Below the pieces are notes generated by a model. The model was given only the letters and a program-made list of their open reading frames with translations. It was not told the DNA's origin and did no database searches. Below are positions 44,324 through 54,651 of a stretch of DNA of 64,000 nt, piece after piece. The translations under genes were made by a program, and so were the position numbers. Numbering within the stretch: position 1 is the stretch's first letter; each line of letters starts with the position of its first letter. This stretch comes from Pseudomonas sp. ACM7 (GTDB taxonomy: Bacteria > Pseudomonadota > Gammaproteobacteria > Pseudomonadales > Pseudomonadaceae): NCBI RefSeq assembly GCF_004136015.1, contig NZ_CP024866.1, forward strand, positions 68,928 through 132,927, written 5' to 3'.

Positions 44324-44710
44324 ATGCCCATCCATATCGTGCGCCTCGGCTCACCGCGCGCCGCCAATGAAGGCTTGCGTTTGGGCACGGTGCGTCGCCC
44401 GCCGCGTGGCGTGCCGAAAGCCGAGTTTGCCAGTCGGGATTTTTATGACGTGTGGCAGCCGCTGCTGTCTCCCAGTGCCGAACTGGTCGCAGAAGCCAAA
44501 GCGGCAGAAGACGCGAAGACGTGGGAAGCCTTCAAGCGCAAGTTCAAGACCGAAATGAACCACCCGGCGCCCAGCCAATTGCTCGATTTGTTGGCGGCGT
44601 TGTCCCACCAAACGTCACTGGCCATTGGCTGTTATTGCGAAGATGAAGCGCATTGCCATCGGTCGGTATTGCGGGAGTTGTTAGAGGCGCGTGGTGCGCA
44701 GATCACCTAG
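44324..44710 (+). CDS. DUF488 family protein
   Basis: 128 residues from MPIHIVRLGSPR. The DUF488/YeaO pattern is clear: the R-L-G-S-P-R start, an F-x-D-V-W-x-P-L-L-SP segment near residue 43, and the C-terminal IGCYCEDEAHCHRSVLRELL with two cysteines and a histidine. The family is proposed to be nucleotide- or metal-related but lacks a defined reaction. It lies 73 bp after pcs, on the same strand. Confidence 0.85.
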   Translation: MPIHIVRLGSPRAANEGLRLGTVRRPPRGVPKAEFASRDFYDVWQPLLSPSAELVAEAKAAEDAKTWEAFKRKFKTEMNHPAPSQLLDLLAALSHQTSLAIGCYCEDEAHCHRSVLRELLEARGAQIT

Positions 44711-44795
44711 TGGTTGCCGAAGGCTGCCCCGACATTGACCGCTCAAGATCGGCTTAAAGGATTTTGGCAAAGACACAAGGATCGAGGTCTTGAAA

Positions 44796-45269
44796 ATGAA
44801 TAACCAGATTCGACTCGCCACCACTGACGATGCGGCAACCATCAGCCGGGTCATCATTCAATCGCTGCGCCAGTCCAATGCCCTGGACTACCCTCCTGAC
44901 GTCATCACCCAGGTAGAGAAAAGCTTTTCTACCGAGGCCATCCGCGCCTTGTTGAGCCAACGCCAGGTCTTTGTCGCCACCATCGATAAGCGTGTAGTCG
45001 CCACGGCCAGCCTTGATCAAGACGTTGTGCGCAGTGTATTCGTTGACCCACGCCATCAGGGACGCGGACTCGGCAGGCAGTTGATGGCAACGATTCAATC
45101 TGTCGCCCAAGAAGCAAAAATCGAGGTACTGCGCGTCCCCTCCTCCATCACCGCAGAAGCCTTTTACTTCAAGCTGGGTTATCGAAAAGTTCGCGACGAA
45201 TTTCACGGTGTGGAGCGCACGATCATCATGGAGCGGCGTTTGACGCCCGTTGTCGACTACTCAAACTAA
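44796..45269 (+). CDS. GNAT family N-acetyltransferase
   Basis: 157 residues from MNNQIRLATTDDAATI; the ATG has GAGG 8 bases upstream, whereas a TTG six bases earlier is less suitable. Motif A is VFVDPRHQGRGLGRQLM, and motif B is AEAFYFKLGYRKVRDE, ending IIMERRL. The substrate is unknown. It converges with the VOC gene across two hairpins. Confidence 0.88.
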   Translation: MNNQIRLATTDDAATISRVIIQSLRQSNALDYPPDVITQVEKSFSTEAIRALLSQRQVFVATIDKRVVATASLDQDVVRSVFVDPRHQGRGLGRQLMATIQSVAQEAKIEVLRVPSSITAEAFYFKLGYRKVRDEFHGVERTIIMERRLTPVVDYSN

Positions 45270-45313
45270 CGCCAGCGAATGTCCGTTACTGACCTTACGA
45301 AGCACCCCTAAAT

Positions 45314-45353
45314 AGCCTGTTGCGTGAACAATAGACATGTTCACTAACAGGCT
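45314..45353. terminator. Inverted repeat between convergent genes
   Basis: agcctgtt-gc-gtgaac and its complement gttcac-t-aacaggct form a 14-bp stem with one bulge and a 9-base loop, between the convergent acetyltransferase and VOC genes. T-runs are poor, so bidirectional termination is only likely. Confidence 0.5.
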
Positions 45354-45407
45354 GTCGAAAATGACGACGACATTAACGGTGATTTACCTGGCGTTGAGGA
45401 TGAATGA

Positions 45408-45429
45408 CACGGCATCAGTTAATGCCGTG
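45408..45429 (-). terminator. Hairpin after the VOC gene
   Basis: A perfect 8-bp stem (cacggcat/atgccgtg) with a 6-base loop begins 9 bp after the minus-strand VOC stop codon. The following T-content is weak (tcattcatcc). Confidence 0.5.
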
Positions 45430-45437
45430 CCTGAAGC

Positions 45438-45821
45438 TTAGGCTGGCTTGAAGCAGTACGCGGCCAGCTTGTTACCGTCGAGGTCGCGGGCGTAAGCGGC
45501 ATAGGCATTAGGGGCCCAGCCTCTTGGCCCCGGCGCACCTTCGTCAGTGCCGCCGCTGGCCAGAGCGGCGGCGTGGAACGCGTCAATGGCGGCTCGATCC
45601 GGTGCTTCAAAGCTGACGGTGACCCCGTTACCCACACTGGCCGGGGCGCCGTTGGCCGGTTTCAGCACGAAGAAGGATGGGGCGTTTTGCCCCCAGATCG
45701 AGCCATTGTCATTCAGGTCAGCGATACGCTTCTGACCTAGTGCTCCGAGCACACTGTCGTAAAAGTCGCGGGCTTTTTGCAGATTGTTGGTACCGACGGT
45801 GACGTGAGTGAAGATGGTCAT
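45438..45821 (-). CDS. VOC (glyoxalase/bleomycin resistance) family protein
   Basis: 127 residues with the beta-alpha-beta-beta-beta VOC fold. The N-terminal metal His is in FTHVTVGTNNLQKARDFYD and the C-terminal YARDLDGNKLAAYC gives the second half. Upstream AAAGAGAACATTAAG supports the ATG. Such single-domain proteins are often of unknown substrate. It is close to the formaldehyde dehydrogenase gene but separated by 93 bp. Confidence 0.88.
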   Translation of the reverse strand: MTIFTHVTVGTNNLQKARDFYDSVLGALGQKRIADLNDNGSIWGQNAPSFFVLKPANGAPASVGNGVTVSFEAPDRAAIDAFHAAALASGGTDEGAPGPRGWAPNAYAAYARDLDGNKLAAYCFKPA

Positions 45822-45914
45822 CTTAATGTTCTCTTTGGTAGAAACGCAGTGGGTGGGTATTGCAGTTTCGTCAGGGCGAGACTCGCCCCGGCGGCCATCG
45901 CCAAGCCGGTTGAG

Positions 45915-47105
<1,191 letters not shown>

Positions 47106-47163
47106 TTACGCAGATGAAGCTGAGGGACGTTACACCGGGAAGGCGTCCTTGCCCTTTAACCGA

Positions 47164-48132
47164 TTAGAGCGACGCGTCGATTTTTTTCGCGACGGCTTCA
47201 CTGACCCAGGCGTGCCACACTTCCGGGTGTTCCTTGAGGAAAATCCTGGCCAGTTTGGGGGATTCGATGCGTTCCTTGGTCATCCTCGCCAGGTTCTGAT
47301 TCAACAGATCGATGGGGATGTTGACCTTCTCCAGAACCGCAACCAGTTCTGGCGCCTGCTCATGAAAAGCTTTGGAGAGTCCGACTTTAGTGATGACGTT
47401 TTTGTCGATCCCCGGCTTCTCTTCCAGCCTTATCGCATCGATCTGCCCCATCAGCGGCGTCGGTGACCAGTAGTAAAACAGCACAGGTTCACCGCGCTTA
47501 TAGCTGGACAGCACAGCCGCATCCAGTGCAGCGCCAGTTCCCGGACGGAAGTTTGTGTAGGTGCTTTCAAGACCGTATTCTTTCAACATCTCGGTATTGT
47601 CCTGTTCACAAATCCAACCTGCAGGACAATTGTAGAAACGTCCTTTGGAAGGCTCCTCCGAGTCTCGAAAAACCTCTGGGTATTTGCTCAGGTCTGCAAC
47701 CGACTTGAGGTCTGGAGCGCGAGCGGGTTTATTGCGTTTAGCGTCCCCCTCAACCACATAACGCGGTACATACCAGCCCTGGACTGCACCGATGATCGGT
47801 GAGCCAACTGCAATGACCTTTCCAGCGGCCGCGGCTTTTTTCCAGACTTCGCTACGTTCCATCCACTCTTCGCCAAATACTTGAATGTCGTTGCTGGCCA
47901 GGGCGGTCTCAAGAATGATGGTGTTACCCACCAACTGATCGGTTTCGCAGCCGTAGCCATCCTTGAAAACGATCATCATGATGTCGGTGAGGAGCATCCC
48001 GCTCTCCCAATTCAGACCGGCAAATTTCACCGATTTGCCTGACTCACACCACCCTGAAGCCTGACTTGAAGCGCTACCGACGAGTAAGCCAAGGGTGAGT
48101 AACGAGGCCAGCAAGTTCTTCTTGTATTTCAT
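47164..48132 (-). CDS. Glycine betaine/choline-type ABC substrate-binding protein
   Basis: 322 residues from MKYKKNLLASLL, with a signal peptide cleaved near SQASGW. The body matches the OpuAC/ChoX-type family: VKFAGLNWESGMLLTDIMM, Trp/Tyr-rich ligand segments (GEEWMERSEVW, GAVQGWYVPRYVV) and LFYYWSPTPLMG. It should bind a quaternary ammonium compound in the periplasm through an aromatic cage. Two cysteines (NCPAGWICEQ) may form a disulfide. No ATPase or permease gene is adjacent, so it is an orphan binding protein that must share a core transporter encoded elsewhere. Confidence 0.9.
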   Translation of the reverse strand: MKYKKNLLASLLTLGLLVGSASSQASGWCESGKSVKFAGLNWESGMLLTDIMMIVFKDGYGCETDQLVGNTIILETALASNDIQVFGEEWMERSEVWKKAAAAGKVIAVGSPIIGAVQGWYVPRYVVEGDAKRNKPARAPDLKSVADLSKYPEVFRDSEEPSKGRFYNCPAGWICEQDNTEMLKEYGLESTYTNFRPGTGAALDAAVLSSYKRGEPVLFYYWSPTPLMGQIDAIRLEEKPGIDKNVITKVGLSKAFHEQAPELVAVLEKVNIPIDLLNQNLARMTKERIESPKLARIFLKEHPEVWHAWVSEAVAKKIDASL

Positions 48133-48284
48133 GATCAGACGCTCCGAAATTATTATTGGGGGGCAGCGAACTGTTGCGTGCACACACGAGGCGAACGAGA
48201 CCATCAGATCTAACGTGGACAGGTGCCTGTGCATACACGTGATGCGATGAAGTGAGTGAATAGTTTTATTGTTGATTGGGTAAC

Positions 48285-49124
48285 TTAATTCAAAGGCTCT
48301 ACCGTGGTACGCCCGTAAAACAATTGACGGGCATAGGCGCTGAACTCGACATTTGGCTGATCCACGTAAGCCAATACAGCGTTGAGTCTTAATCTGTCCC
48401 CCACCACCGGCGTAACACGATGCAGTGAATAGCGGCCGCGAAACAATGTCAGTGTTCCAGGCACTTGAGGCAGAACCTCTATCTGCTGGGTGTCGGGGTT
48501 ATCAAGGAATTGCCTGACCGCGTCATAACAGTCGTCGTCCTCATTGCGAAGCATGCGTACATATTCAAAATCCCCGCCGGCACTTGCGGCCTGGAGTGAC
48601 AGCGTGACGCTGAAGTCGGAGCGATCAAAGTGCCACCCCAATTGCTGTCCCGTCGTAAAGCCCTGCAAGTTAAGTGCGGCTAACGGATCTGCATGGCGAT
48701 AGAGCGTGTCCAGACCCAACACGTCCTTGATGAAAGAAAGCACTTCGTCCGATTCATAGATCCGCCTGATCAAGTTGTCGCCAGGAATATCCGCGTAGGC
48801 GACGGTATCTTTTTCGGTTTTCATCAAACGCCGCAGGGGATGCCCTGAATCAACGCTTTCCTCTTGAGGTTTGAAATAAACCGTGTGGTTTTCCCGGAAA
48901 TGAAACATGCGCGGGTGCAGTGCAAGCGTTTGATCCGCCATCGTCGCAACCGACTCATCACGGACAAATCCCGGGAAGATCGCGACGCCTTCCTGCCCGA
49001 GCAATGATTGGCTATGAGTGACCAGCGCCCGATAAGCGGGGTGGGTTCGATCGGTAATGGGATAACGCTCAAGGTCGATGACATCGCCCAGGGTTACGGC
49101 GGGTGTGAGAGGTAGCATAGGCAT
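48285..49124 (-). CDS. Fe(II)/2-oxoglutarate oxygenase, ArpA/HalD-like
   Basis: 279 residues from MPMLPLTP (GGAG 10 bases upstream). The metal triad is seen in GWHFDRSDFSVTLSLQ (His-x-Asp) and in LFRGRYSLHRVTPVVGDRLR (distal His and the 2-oxoglutarate-binding Arg). The pattern is that of the ArpA/HalD-like branch, which includes amino-acid halogenases; an Asp at the second position here predicts hydroxylation, not halogenation. Its gene is divergent from the LysR regulator and upstream of the betaine-type binding protein on the same strand. It may hydroxylate or oxidatively demethylate a small amine. Confidence 0.85.
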   Translation of the reverse strand: MPMLPLTPAVTLGDVIDLERYPITDRTHPAYRALVTHSQSLLGQEGVAIFPGFVRDESVATMADQTLALHPRMFHFRENHTVYFKPQEESVDSGHPLRRLMKTEKDTVAYADIPGDNLIRRIYESDEVLSFIKDVLGLDTLYRHADPLAALNLQGFTTGQQLGWHFDRSDFSVTLSLQAASAGGDFEYVRMLRNEDDDCYDAVRQFLDNPDTQQIEVLPQVPGTLTLFRGRYSLHRVTPVVGDRLRLNAVLAYVDQPNVEFSAYARQLFYGRTTVEPLN

Positions 49125-49233
49125 AATTATTGGTCTCCGGTGGCTCTTGCTGGAGTCAGATTGCATCGGAGGCAAAAACAAGTCACGCTCATATTTTTAC
49201 GCTATTTTGTGAATTATTTTCAGGTCAAACCCT

Positions 49234-50151
49234 ATGAGACTCACCCTGGATCACCTCGTGATGCTGCAAACCCTGTCGGAAGTCGATTCGGTGACCGCTG
49301 TGGCCGAGCGTCTATGGCTGACACCTTCAGCAGTCAGTCATCGCATGCGGGAGGCGGAACGCCGGCTTGGCGTGACCCTGACAGAGCGCTCAGGGGGAAA
49401 GTTGCGACTCAGCCCTGCGGGTGTGCGCCTGGAACGAGCAGCAAGGGACATCATCGCGATTCTTAACGAAGCGGAGGCGGAGGCCAGATCCATGGCAGGC
49501 GGGGTCACAGCCTTTGTACGTATGGGTGTCACCTCATACGGACCGTTTCGCTGGATTCCAAAATTTATCAAGCATTACTCCAGTCTTCGTCCCGATATCG
49601 AAATAACACTGGTGACCGTGCCCCGTAACGACGTTTATGCCAGCCTGATGCAAGGCAGGCTCGATGTGTCGATTATTGATGACGGTATGGTGCCGAGTGG
49701 TGTTGCCAAGTTGCCGCTTTTCCGTGACGACCTGATTGCGATCATGGCAATCGATCACCCCCTGGCGCAGAGGAAAAACATTTATGCCGAAGACTTCAAA
49801 ACTTACAACCTGGTGACGTATTCGACGGACCGCGCAAGCGGCTGGGAATATGACCGGTTCTTCGCGCCCGCGAGTATTTTGCCGCGCCGAATGATTACCG
49901 TGGAGTTGATTGAAGCCATCGTCGAACTGGTGCGCTCGGGATACGGAATCAGCATATTGCAACGCGACTTGGTAACGCCCAGCCTTGAGCGCGGAGAGCT
50001 TGCATGGGCAGCCCTGAATGACGGCCTGGATATCGCCTGGAACGCGATTATTCGCCCCTCCGAGCCCGAAGGCAGTGAAGTCAATCAACTGGTCACCGAA
50101 CTGACCAGCTGGATTAAACATGCAGGGAAATCCGAGAATGGCTATGCATAG
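49234..50151 (+). CDS. LysR family transcriptional regulator
   Basis: 305 residues. The N-terminal winged HTH is at residues 4-62 (LDHLVMLQTLSEVDSVTAV, LWLTPSAVSHRMREAE). The effector domain (about 90-295) has VRMGVTSYGPFRWIP and LDVSIIDDGMVPSG. It is divergent from the oxygenase gene, with a 109-bp gap that would hold both promoters and the LysR operator, so it probably controls the oxygenase and binding-protein genes in answer to their substrate. Confidence 0.93.
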   Translation: MRLTLDHLVMLQTLSEVDSVTAVAERLWLTPSAVSHRMREAERRLGVTLTERSGGKLRLSPAGVRLERAARDIIAILNEAEAEARSMAGGVTAFVRMGVTSYGPFRWIPKFIKHYSSLRPDIEITLVTVPRNDVYASLMQGRLDVSIIDDGMVPSGVAKLPLFRDDLIAIMAIDHPLAQRKNIYAEDFKTYNLVTYSTDRASGWEYDRFFAPASILPRRMITVELIEAIVELVRSGYGISILQRDLVTPSLERGELAWAALNDGLDIAWNAIIRPSEPEGSEVNQLVTELTSWIKHAGKSENGYA

Positions 50152-50303
50152 CCAGAAAGCCCGAGACGGGCGTGGGCAAAATAGTCAGTGGCCGGTCTCC
50201 TCCGCTTGTTCAGCGGTTAATCCTGCGGCTATGAGGTATGGCAGGACGTTTATTAACTTGTCAGTAGAATGGGCTGCCATTCAAAACAGGTAGGAGTCGG
50301 TCG

Positions 50304-51071
50304 ATGCGCATCGCCTTGCTGTCAGACATCCATTTGTCCGTCAACGCGTTACCTTTTCCCGATGTGGATGCCGATATTGTCGTCCTCGCGGGAGACATCT
50401 CCCGATCGGCCACGGCCATTGAGTGGGCCAAATCGTGCCCTGTTCCGATCGTGTACGTGGCAGGGAATCACGAGTTTTATGGCAGCGACTTGATCTCTAC
50501 CTACGAGCACTTGAACAGGTTGTCGGAAGGCACACAGATCCACGTATTGGAACGCTCGGAGTATCTCCACAACGGTGTGCGGTTTTTGGGTTGCACCCTG
50601 TGGTCTGACTATCGACTTTTCGATTCTGCAGAGGATCGGGCACAGGGTATTGATCTGGCTACGAAGCTCATGCGGGACTTCACCCACATAAAAATCTCAC
50701 CAGATTTTCCAGACCTGTTCAGCCCGGCAATTTCCCAACTGATTTTTTTACAGACAGTCGCCTGGCTGGAAGACTGCTTCACCCGCGACAGAAGCACTCC
50801 CACGGTGGTGGTTTCGCATTTTGCACCGACACGGTTGAGCATAGGCCCGCTGTTTGAGAATTCGCCGATTAACGCGAGTTTTGTTTCAGACCTCGAAGAC
50901 CGGATCAACGTCTGGCAGCCGGCACTTTGGCTGCATGGCCATACCCATGGGAGCTTTGACTACCAGGTGGGCAAAACTCGCGTCATTTGCAACGCCCGGG
51001 GCTATGCAAAAAATGGCGTTAATGAAAATCCGGAATTTAATCGCTCATACGTGATTGACCTGGATATCTGA
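50304..51071 (+). CDS. Calcineurin-like metallophosphoesterase
   Basis: 255 residues with the motifs in order: SDIHLS (residues 7-12), VVLAGDIS, YVAGNHEFYG, VVVSHFAPT and LHGHTHGSFDY near residue 210. A strong AGGAG lies 8 bases before the ATG. The substrate is not known. It overlaps the 3' end of the phaG gene by 27 bp in convergent orientation. Confidence 0.9.
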   Translation: MRIALLSDIHLSVNALPFPDVDADIVVLAGDISRSATAIEWAKSCPVPIVYVAGNHEFYGSDLISTYEHLNRLSEGTQIHVLERSEYLHNGVRFLGCTLWSDYRLFDSAEDRAQGIDLATKLMRDFTHIKISPDFPDLFSPAISQLIFLQTVAWLEDCFTRDRSTPTVVVSHFAPTRLSIGPLFENSPINASFVSDLEDRINVWQPALWLHGHTHGSFDYQVGKTRVICNARGYAKNGVNENPEFNRSYVIDLDI

Positions 51072-51920
51072 GGCAACACGGCCCTGCCTCCTGGAAGCCG
51101 GATCCAGAAAACCGAGCAAGGCCTGCCGGGTGTCATGCCAGGCCGCCGGATGTTCCATATCGAGGAAGTGCCCGGCGTTCTTGATGGTATGGAACCGGGA
51201 CTGAGACGCATGATCGGCGAACAGCCGGGCGTCTTCGACCGAGGTGTACTCATCCCATTCGCCGTTGACAAACAGCAGCGGTATTTCGATGGCAGCGACA
51301 CAGGCGACATAGCAATGGGTGTCTTGGGTCAGCACCTCATTGACGTGGAAATGCATCTGCCTGTACTCGTGCTCGGCCAGGCTTCTGACATGACGGTCAT
51401 TAAAGCGTTTGAACAGCGATGGCAGGTGCTTGCCGATCGTGCTGTTGATCAAGCGACCGACATTGAGGCGGTCGCAAGCCTGGAGATGGTTCAGGCCGCT
51501 CTCCAGGTAATCGCGCATCGGTGTATTGATACGCGCTGCGAATGAATTGATCACCGCCTTCTCGATTCGTCGCGGCCGCTGGGCCAGCGCCAGCAAGGTA
51601 GCCGCACCGCCCCAGGAAAAGGACAGCACATGGTGCGCACCAAAGTGTTCGATTAAATCCAGCAGTATCGCGGCCTCGTCTTCCTTTCGGATCGGTTGGC
51701 CGTGGAGGTTGTGTTCCTTCGACTGACCGGCGTAGGGCTGGTCGTAGAGAACCACATTGAATCGCGGCTGCAGGTAACGCACCGTTTGGGCAAAAGATGC
51801 GGTCGTTGCCAGTGAGCCGTTGACCAGAATGATGGTCTTGTCAGCGGCAGTGTTGAGATAGTGCTCGGTATATACCTTGTACTTCCCGCAGATCTCGACG
51901 ATGGCAGTTTTCGGCATCAT
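51045..51920 (-). CDS. phaG: 3-hydroxyacyl-ACP thioesterase/transacylase PhaG
   Basis: 291 residues. The alpha/beta-hydrolase fold matches PhaG closely from the first residue: KTIILVNGSLATTASFAQTV, VVLYDQPYAGQSK, the nucleophile elbow SFSWGGAATLLALA, and FVNGEWDEYTSVEDAR with the final His in KNAGHFLDMEHPAA. PhaG links fatty acid synthesis to medium-chain polyhydroxyalkanoate by releasing (R)-3-hydroxyacyl chains from ACP. RhlA is a homologue, but the sequence agrees better with PhaG. It is monocistronic and not linked to a pha operon, as is usual in pseudomonads. Confidence 0.9.
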   Translation of the reverse strand: MMPKTAIVEICGKYKVYTEHYLNTAADKTIILVNGSLATTASFAQTVRYLQPRFNVVLYDQPYAGQSKEHNLHGQPIRKEDEAAILLDLIEHFGAHHVLSFSWGGAATLLALAQRPRRIEKAVINSFAARINTPMRDYLESGLNHLQACDRLNVGRLINSTIGKHLPSLFKRFNDRHVRSLAEHEYRQMHFHVNEVLTQDTHCYVACVAAIEIPLLFVNGEWDEYTSVEDARLFADHASQSRFHTIKNAGHFLDMEHPAAWHDTRQALLGFLDPASRRQGRVASDIQVNHV

Positions 51921-52688
51921 GACATTTACTTCCTTGAACCCATTGGACTAAGCGCACAGCGTTTGGGATGCCCACAGGGCCCTATCGCAGACAGCAGAAC
52001 ACGTGGACCTGACAGCGAAGTGTCAGGCCAATACATCAATAACTCAGAGTGGTTTTCAAGCGTCAACGCATAGGCCTCCTCGGGCTTAATCTGGCAACAC
52101 GGACAAGCGACAACAGCGCGAGGGTGCTCGGATGGCTGCCGTGACCAATGAGTCACTGACTGACCATATGTTCAGAGTTAAGCAGGGATTTCCCCGTCTG
52201 CAAGAACGCAGACGAGTTATTGCGTCGAAGACGGCGTGATGGTCGAACGATGTCACCCAAGACGAGGCGACGCGCGAAAGCTCCGCGGGCGGCCATCCCA
52301 TGTTCGCGGATCACTTTCCGGGGGACGCCCCCGAGTCATCGGTCCCGTCGAAATACTTGGCTATTGGCCCAGGCCTTGCTTTGGCATCTTTTGCGGCACC
52401 TGGTCATCTTTCCGGAATTTCGAATGTTTATGCCTGATAGGGCTTAGTAGACGACCGCTGCTGCTGATGCAGACCGCAAGCCTGGTGACGATCATGGAGT
52501 TTATGCAGGACCTGAACAGGGTGTTGATTGTGGTAAGCATCTAGACGACAGACCGCCCCACTTTCAGGAATCCCCCCAAGGTTGGGGCAAAGAGTCGAAA
52601 ACGGACGTTTTGGCTTCCTTAAAACTACTGAATGATGACGGCGTAAATCTGCACAAATCACGAGTAAGCATCGACTCAAAAAGCCGTT
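51921..52688. other. 768-bp region without a clear gene
   Basis: Between phaG and the AraC-type gene I see only short frames on both strands. One (52300-52437, +) reads MFADHFPGDAPESSVPSKYL followed by GPGLALASFAAPGHLSGIS; it looks protein-like but matches nothing I know. A short GG-loop hairpin (cccaa/ttggg) lies near 52573. The segment may hold the phaG promoter, gene relics or an RNA. Confidence 0.4.
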
Positions 52689-53618
52689 CTATTTGACGAG
52701 TCGCGTTTCCTTGGAAGGCCTGTATCCAAAGTACGAGCTATAGCACTTGCTGAAATGGCTGGGCGATACAAAGCCACACGCAACCAACACGTCCACCTGG
52801 GATAGCTCGGTGTGCTGGAGCAACCGACGCGCCTCGGTAATCCGCAATTCCATGTAATACCGTTGTGGTGTTGTGCCCAGTTGCTCCTTGAACAAGCGCT
52901 CGAGTTGTCGACGCGAACGACCTGCGTATACGGCCAACTGCTCCAACTCCAGAGGTTCTTCGAGGTTGGCATCCATCAGCTTCACCACCTCGCGTAATGG
53001 TGCGCTCACGCAAACATTTTCAGTCGGTTTTATGCGCCGATAACGTGACTCCTCGAAAGCCAGGATGTCCTCAATACCCTCGACGAGGGCTTTGTCGTGC
53101 AAGCCTTTGATCCAGTCCAGCGACATGTGGAATGCCCCCGAGGGACTGGAAGCCGTGAGTCGGTCTCGATCGATGACGTAGGGCTCACTGGTGACATGCG
53201 TCGCCTTGGCGATTTCCGCGAGCGCGGGGCGATGTTCGGGGTGAATCGCGCAACGATATCCGTCAAGCAAACCTGCCCTTCCCAGGAACCATGCGCCATT
53301 CCACAACCCGGCCAAAATGACGCCCTGGTCTGATGCAGCCCTCAATAGGGAGATGAGTTCATCCGTCGCTTTGAGTTCTGTCCTGTAGCCGCCACAAACG
53401 ACCAGAAGGTCCAGCTCCTGGATCGTTGAGCCATCGAAACGGGTATCCGGCCGAATGACCAGGCCCAGGTCACTGACGACTTCCTCATCGGTCAAGCCGA
53501 ACGTTCGGGAAGAGAACAACCCGGGTCGCAGAAGATTCGCGGTGACAATCGTATCCAGTGCTTGCGTGAATGCGGGCAGCGAGAAATGCTCAAGCAGCAG
53601 AAATCCTGCCCGGACCAT
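52689..53618 (-). CDS. GATase1-like AraC family regulator (GlxA/CdhR type)
   Basis: About 309 residues from MVRAGFLLLEHFSLPAF, where GAGAAG lies 6 bases upstream. An in-frame ATG at 53672 would add 18 residues but sits right on its GGAGG. The N-terminal DJ-1/PfpI-like domain (about 3-175) has the elbow LAGLWNGAWFLGRAGLLDG with Asn where the PfpI family has a nucleophilic Cys. The C-terminal AraC HTH (about 205-305) ends with FVSPSHFSKCYSSYFGYRPS. Relatives such as GbdR, CdhR and ArgR sense quaternary amines, carnitine or arginine. The target is not evident. Confidence 0.87.
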   Translation of the reverse strand: MVRAGFLLLEHFSLPAFTQALDTIVTANLLRPGLFSSRTFGLTDEEVVSDLGLVIRPDTRFDGSTIQELDLLVVCGGYRTELKATDELISLLRAASDQGVILAGLWNGAWFLGRAGLLDGYRCAIHPEHRPALAEIAKATHVTSEPYVIDRDRLTASSPSGAFHMSLDWIKGLHDKALVEGIEDILAFEESRYRRIKPTENVCVSAPLREVVKLMDANLEEPLELEQLAVYAGRSRRQLERLFKEQLGTTPQRYYMELRITEARRLLQHTELSQVDVLVACGFVSPSHFSKCYSSYFGYRPSKETRLVK

Positions 53619-53859
53619 TTGAGTCTTCTCGTTGGGGTTCTCATTCAGATAGCGGAGATTTTTCCCCTTCATGCCTCCGCTAAATTGGCGTCGTTCGATC
53701 AATGTTCGACCTACTCGGTTACGTTACCCAACCTGTCGTTGGGTGCGTTGATAAACCTCAATGCTAACTGCAGACGTTTCAAAACCACTAGCGCCATTTT
53801 ACGATTGATCAGGCCAGCTGAAAGCCGTGACGTAGCGTTGTATCACTCGCAAGCTGCAC

Positions 53860-54651
53860 CTAAACGATGGCCGGATACCCATCGACACTATCGGGCCAAC
53901 GGGTCAGAACCTCGAAGCCGTCGTCAGTGACCGCGACCATATGCTCCCACTGAGCCGAGAGGGAGTGGTCCTTGGTGACCACGGTCCAGCCATCAGCCAG
54001 CGTTTTCACATGGCGTTTGCCAGCGTTCAACATGGGTTCAATGGTGAAGATCATGCCGGTTTTCAGTTTCAGGCCCTGGCCTGGGTAGCCGTAATGAAGG
54101 ACCTGCGGCTCATCGTGATAAATCTTGCCGATACCGTGACCGCAGTATTCACGCACGACGCTGAATCCGTCTCTTTCAGCCACCGTCTGAATGGCATGGC
54201 CAATGTCACCCAGCGTAGCGCCTGGGCGGACGACGCGAATACCGGCACACATCGCTTCATAGGTCGTCTCGGCCAGACGTCGGGCATCCGGGCCGGGCTC
54301 ACCCACGAAGTACATGCGGCTGGTGTCGCCGTACCAACCCTCCTTGATAACGGCAATGTCGATATTGACGATGTCGCCATCCTTTAGTGGCGTGGCCGAA
54401 GGAATGCCATGGCAGACCACTTGGTTGACCGATGTACACACGGTTTTCGGGAAGCCGTGATAGCCGACATTGCCCGGAATGGCTTTCTGCACGTTGACGA
54501 TGTAGTCGTGACAGAGCTGATCAAGTTCGTCGGTGGTGACCCCCGCTTTGACATGCGGAGCAATCATGGCCAGGACCTCGGCGGCCAGCGTGCCCGCAGC
54601 GCGAGACTTGGCTATTTCTGCCGGGGTATTGATAGCAACATTGGCCTTCAT
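53860..54651 (-). CDS. map: Methionine aminopeptidase type I (second copy)
   Basis: 263 residues. The metal ligands are in order: NIDIAVIKEGWYGDTSRMY (two Asp), VVREYCGHGIGKIYHDEP (His), FTIEPMLNAG (Glu) and WEHMVAVTDDG (Glu). It removes initiator methionine. It lacks extra N-terminal zinc-binding cysteines. The usual bacterial map sits beside rpsB, so this copy is probably an accessory enzyme. It overlaps the upstream ParD-like gene by 4 bp (ATGA), and the two are coupled. Confidence 0.93.
   Translation of the reverse strand: MKANVAINTPAEIAKSRAAGTLAAEVLAMIAPHVKAGVTTDELDQLCHDYIVNVQKAIPGNVGYHGFPKTVCTSVNQVVCHGIPSATPLKDGDIVNIDIAVIKEGWYGDTSRMYFVGEPGPDARRLAETTYEAMCAGIRVVRPGATLGDIGHAIQTVAERDGFSVVREYCGHGIGKIYHDEPQVLHYGYPGQGLKLKTGMIFTIEPMLNAGKRHVKTLADGWTVVTKDHSLSAQWEHMVAVTDDGFEVLTRWPDSVDGYPAIV

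Noticed and set aside
48285..49124. Amino-acid halogenase activity for the 2OG oxygenase
   Set aside because: The motif keeps the Asp of H-x-D; halogenases of this fold replace it with Gly or Ala.
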